From a virus, in the IMG/VR virus record IMGVR_UViG_3300035698_007290, positions 1-42,152 of that record: a DNA stretch of 42,152 nt; one strand, written 5' to 3'. This document shows, piece after piece, positions 41,014 to 42,152 of this stretch; within the stretch, counting starts at the first letter, position 1, and every line of letters starts with the position of its first letter. Below the pieces are notes generated by a model. It searched no databases. It was given only the letters and a program-made list of their open reading frames with translations, and was not told where the DNA came from. A program made the position numbers and the translations under genes.

Positions 41014-41847
41014 ATGAACCAAGATCCCCCGTTCATCCCGTTCAAGACGTACGATCTGACCGGTGGTGGCGTGCTCGACGTCGACCCGCAACCTGCGTTG
41101 GAGTCGACCATCTTCGGCGCTGCTGGCCCACTCGGACCGCGCTCTATGTCGGAGGCGATTGAGCACTGTCACCACGACACGCCGGGGACTTACTTCGGCT
41201 TCGTCGCGGAAGGCTCAGTGATCGTGCAGCCACTCGAAGGCCCCCCGTACTTGGTGCAGAGAGGCGAGTGGTTCGCCGAGCCCACCATGCCCCAGGTGCT
41301 GGCCTCGGCGTTCCCATTGGACCGCGAAGGGGTCGGCGTGTTGGACGCTAAGGCGATCATCATCAAGCGCCACGGCTTCACGGGATTGCGCGCACGCGGC
41401 GGGCCAGTTGAAGCGGCGGGCAGGCTCCGCTACATCGACGGGTGCAGCGACTCTCTGCTGTACTGCCCGCCGGTCGTCGGCGATCCGTGCTTGAACCTGC
41501 TTCACTTCCCGGGCGGGATCAAGCAGACGCAGCACACGCACCCGTCTGCACGCATCGGCGTAGTGCTCGGTGGCGAGGGGTATTGCGTTGACGGCCAGGG
41601 CGAGACGACAGCGCTCGTGGCTGGCGTCGTGTTCAACATCCCGGCGGGGTGCGTGCATAGTTTCAACACGGACGAGGGGAAGAGCCTGGACATCTTCGCG
41701 TATCACCCTGATTCCGACTGGGGTCCCGACCACGGCGACAAGGACACACATCCGATGCTGTCCCGTACGTGGGTCGACGGGGAACCGATCGACAACCAGA
41801 CCGAAGATCACGACCCGCTCGACCTCATTAGCGGCTACACGCAGTAA
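41014..41847 (+). CDS. Bicupin protein
   Basis: This 277-residue protein has two cupin halves. The C-terminal half has QHTHPSARIGVVLGGEG and GVVFNIPAGCVHSFN; the second motif matches the cupin consensus well, while the usual Glu of the first motif is absent. The N-terminal half (CHHDTPGTYFGFVAEG, with WFAEP) is degenerate. Metal binding by two or three His is likely in the C-terminal half; the substrate is unknown. It sits between the ParB-like and PP-loop genes, starting two bases after the former and ending in a TAATG overlap with the latter. Confidence 0.75.
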   Translation: MNQDPPFIPFKTYDLTGGGVLDVDPQPALESTIFGAAGPLGPRSMSEAIEHCHHDTPGTYFGFVAEGSVIVQPLEGPPYLVQRGEWFAEPTMPQVLASAFPLDREGVGVLDAKAIIIKRHGFTGLRARGGPVEAAGRLRYIDGCSDSLLYCPPVVGDPCLNLLHFPGGIKQTQHTHPSARIGVVLGGEGYCVDGQGETTALVAGVVFNIPAGCVHSFNTDEGKSLDIFAYHPDSDWGPDHGDKDTHPMLSRTWVDGEPIDNQTEDHDPLDLISGYTQ

Positions 41848-42152
41848 TGGGTCGCTCGTTCACCAAGACGGCGTCGGACAAGGACGTCTTGACGCTGGCG
41901 CGTGAGCGCACGCATCGGGCTTACGAATTGGCCGACACCGTTGCGGTGCTGTTCTCGGGCGGGAAAGACTCCACGGTGGTTCTGAACGTGGCGCTCGCGG
42001 TGGCGCGCGAGCTGGGACGACTCCCGCTTGACGTAGCGCACTGGGACGAAGAGGCGATCCACCCGGAAACGGTCGACTACGTTCGGCGCGTGGCGCAAAA
42101 CCCTGACGTCAACTTCCGCTGGCTGTGCCACCCGGTCAAGCACCGGAATTCA
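41847..42152 (+). CDS. PP-loop ATP pyrophosphatase, PAPS reductase/IbrA-like (3' truncated)
   Basis: The first 102 residues of a protein cut by the window edge. The PP-loop SGGKDST is followed by a strand containing LPLDVAHWDEEAIHPETVDYV. This is the pattern of PAPS reductase-like N-type ATP pyrophosphatases, including IbrA and DndC relatives, which activate substrates with ATP. Overlaps the cupin gene by TAATG. The C-terminal part that would separate these subfamilies is missing. Confidence 0.8.
   Translation, partial: MGRSFTKTASDKDVLTLARERTHRAYELADTVAVLFSGGKDSTVVLNVALAVARELGRLPLDVAHWDEEAIHPETVDYVRRVAQNPDVNFRWLCHPVKHRNS

Overview
The window is part of a tailed (siphovirus-type) phage or prophage genome. 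It is GC-rich by eye, tightly packed and almost entirely transcribed left to right, with genes joined by ATGA, GTGA or TAATG overlaps. Hallmark genes include an HK97-type portal, prohead protease and capsid protein, a 780-residue tape measure, and a lambda-like tail-tip series (M/L/K/I/J). I see no terminase, integrase, endolysin, DNA polymerase or tRNA, so the genome must continue beyond both ends. The host cannot be named. Most plus-strand genes that do not overlap a predecessor start after C/A-rich leaders without a Shine-Dalgarno sequence, which suggests a GC-rich host from a lineage that uses Shine-Dalgarno little.

Layout. 1-1809: small, mostly unrecognised genes, several with membrane segments, closed by a strong terminator. 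1976-2702: one unknown protein and a divergent ribbon-helix-helix regulator. 2814-13420: head and connector module (portal fused to MuF, S78 protease, capsid protein, two tandem paralogues, connector and tail-completion proteins, tail tube). 13516-26620: tail module (two chaperone-like genes with a possible -1 frameshift, tape measure, large M-like protein, L-like Fe-S protein, NlpC/P60 K-like protein, a giant I-J fusion, two appendage proteins). 26617-28841: accessory and lysis-like genes, including a membrane-anchored PAS-domain protein.

28842-29803 is a regulatory switch region with palindromic repeats, a two-gene leftward operon and an array of CGGTGC half-sites facing a rightward HTH gene. 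29804-37571 is the DNA-metabolism module: SNF2-type helicase, an accessory coiled-coil protein, a zinc-binding protein, an archaeo-eukaryotic-type primase, an AT-rich island that may be the origin, and a UvrD-like helicase. 37594-39147 encodes a probable beta-helix protein. 39361-42152 is a second operon: two tiny genes, a RuvC-like resolvase, a small beta protein, a ParB-like protein, a bicupin and a truncated PP-loop (PAPS reductase-like) protein.

The most unusual items are the cytoplasmic PAS protein inside the late operon, the ParB-bicupin-PP-loop cassette, and a near-identical 32-bp hairpin element present in inverted orientation at 28.9 and 39.2 kb that brackets the DNA-metabolism module.
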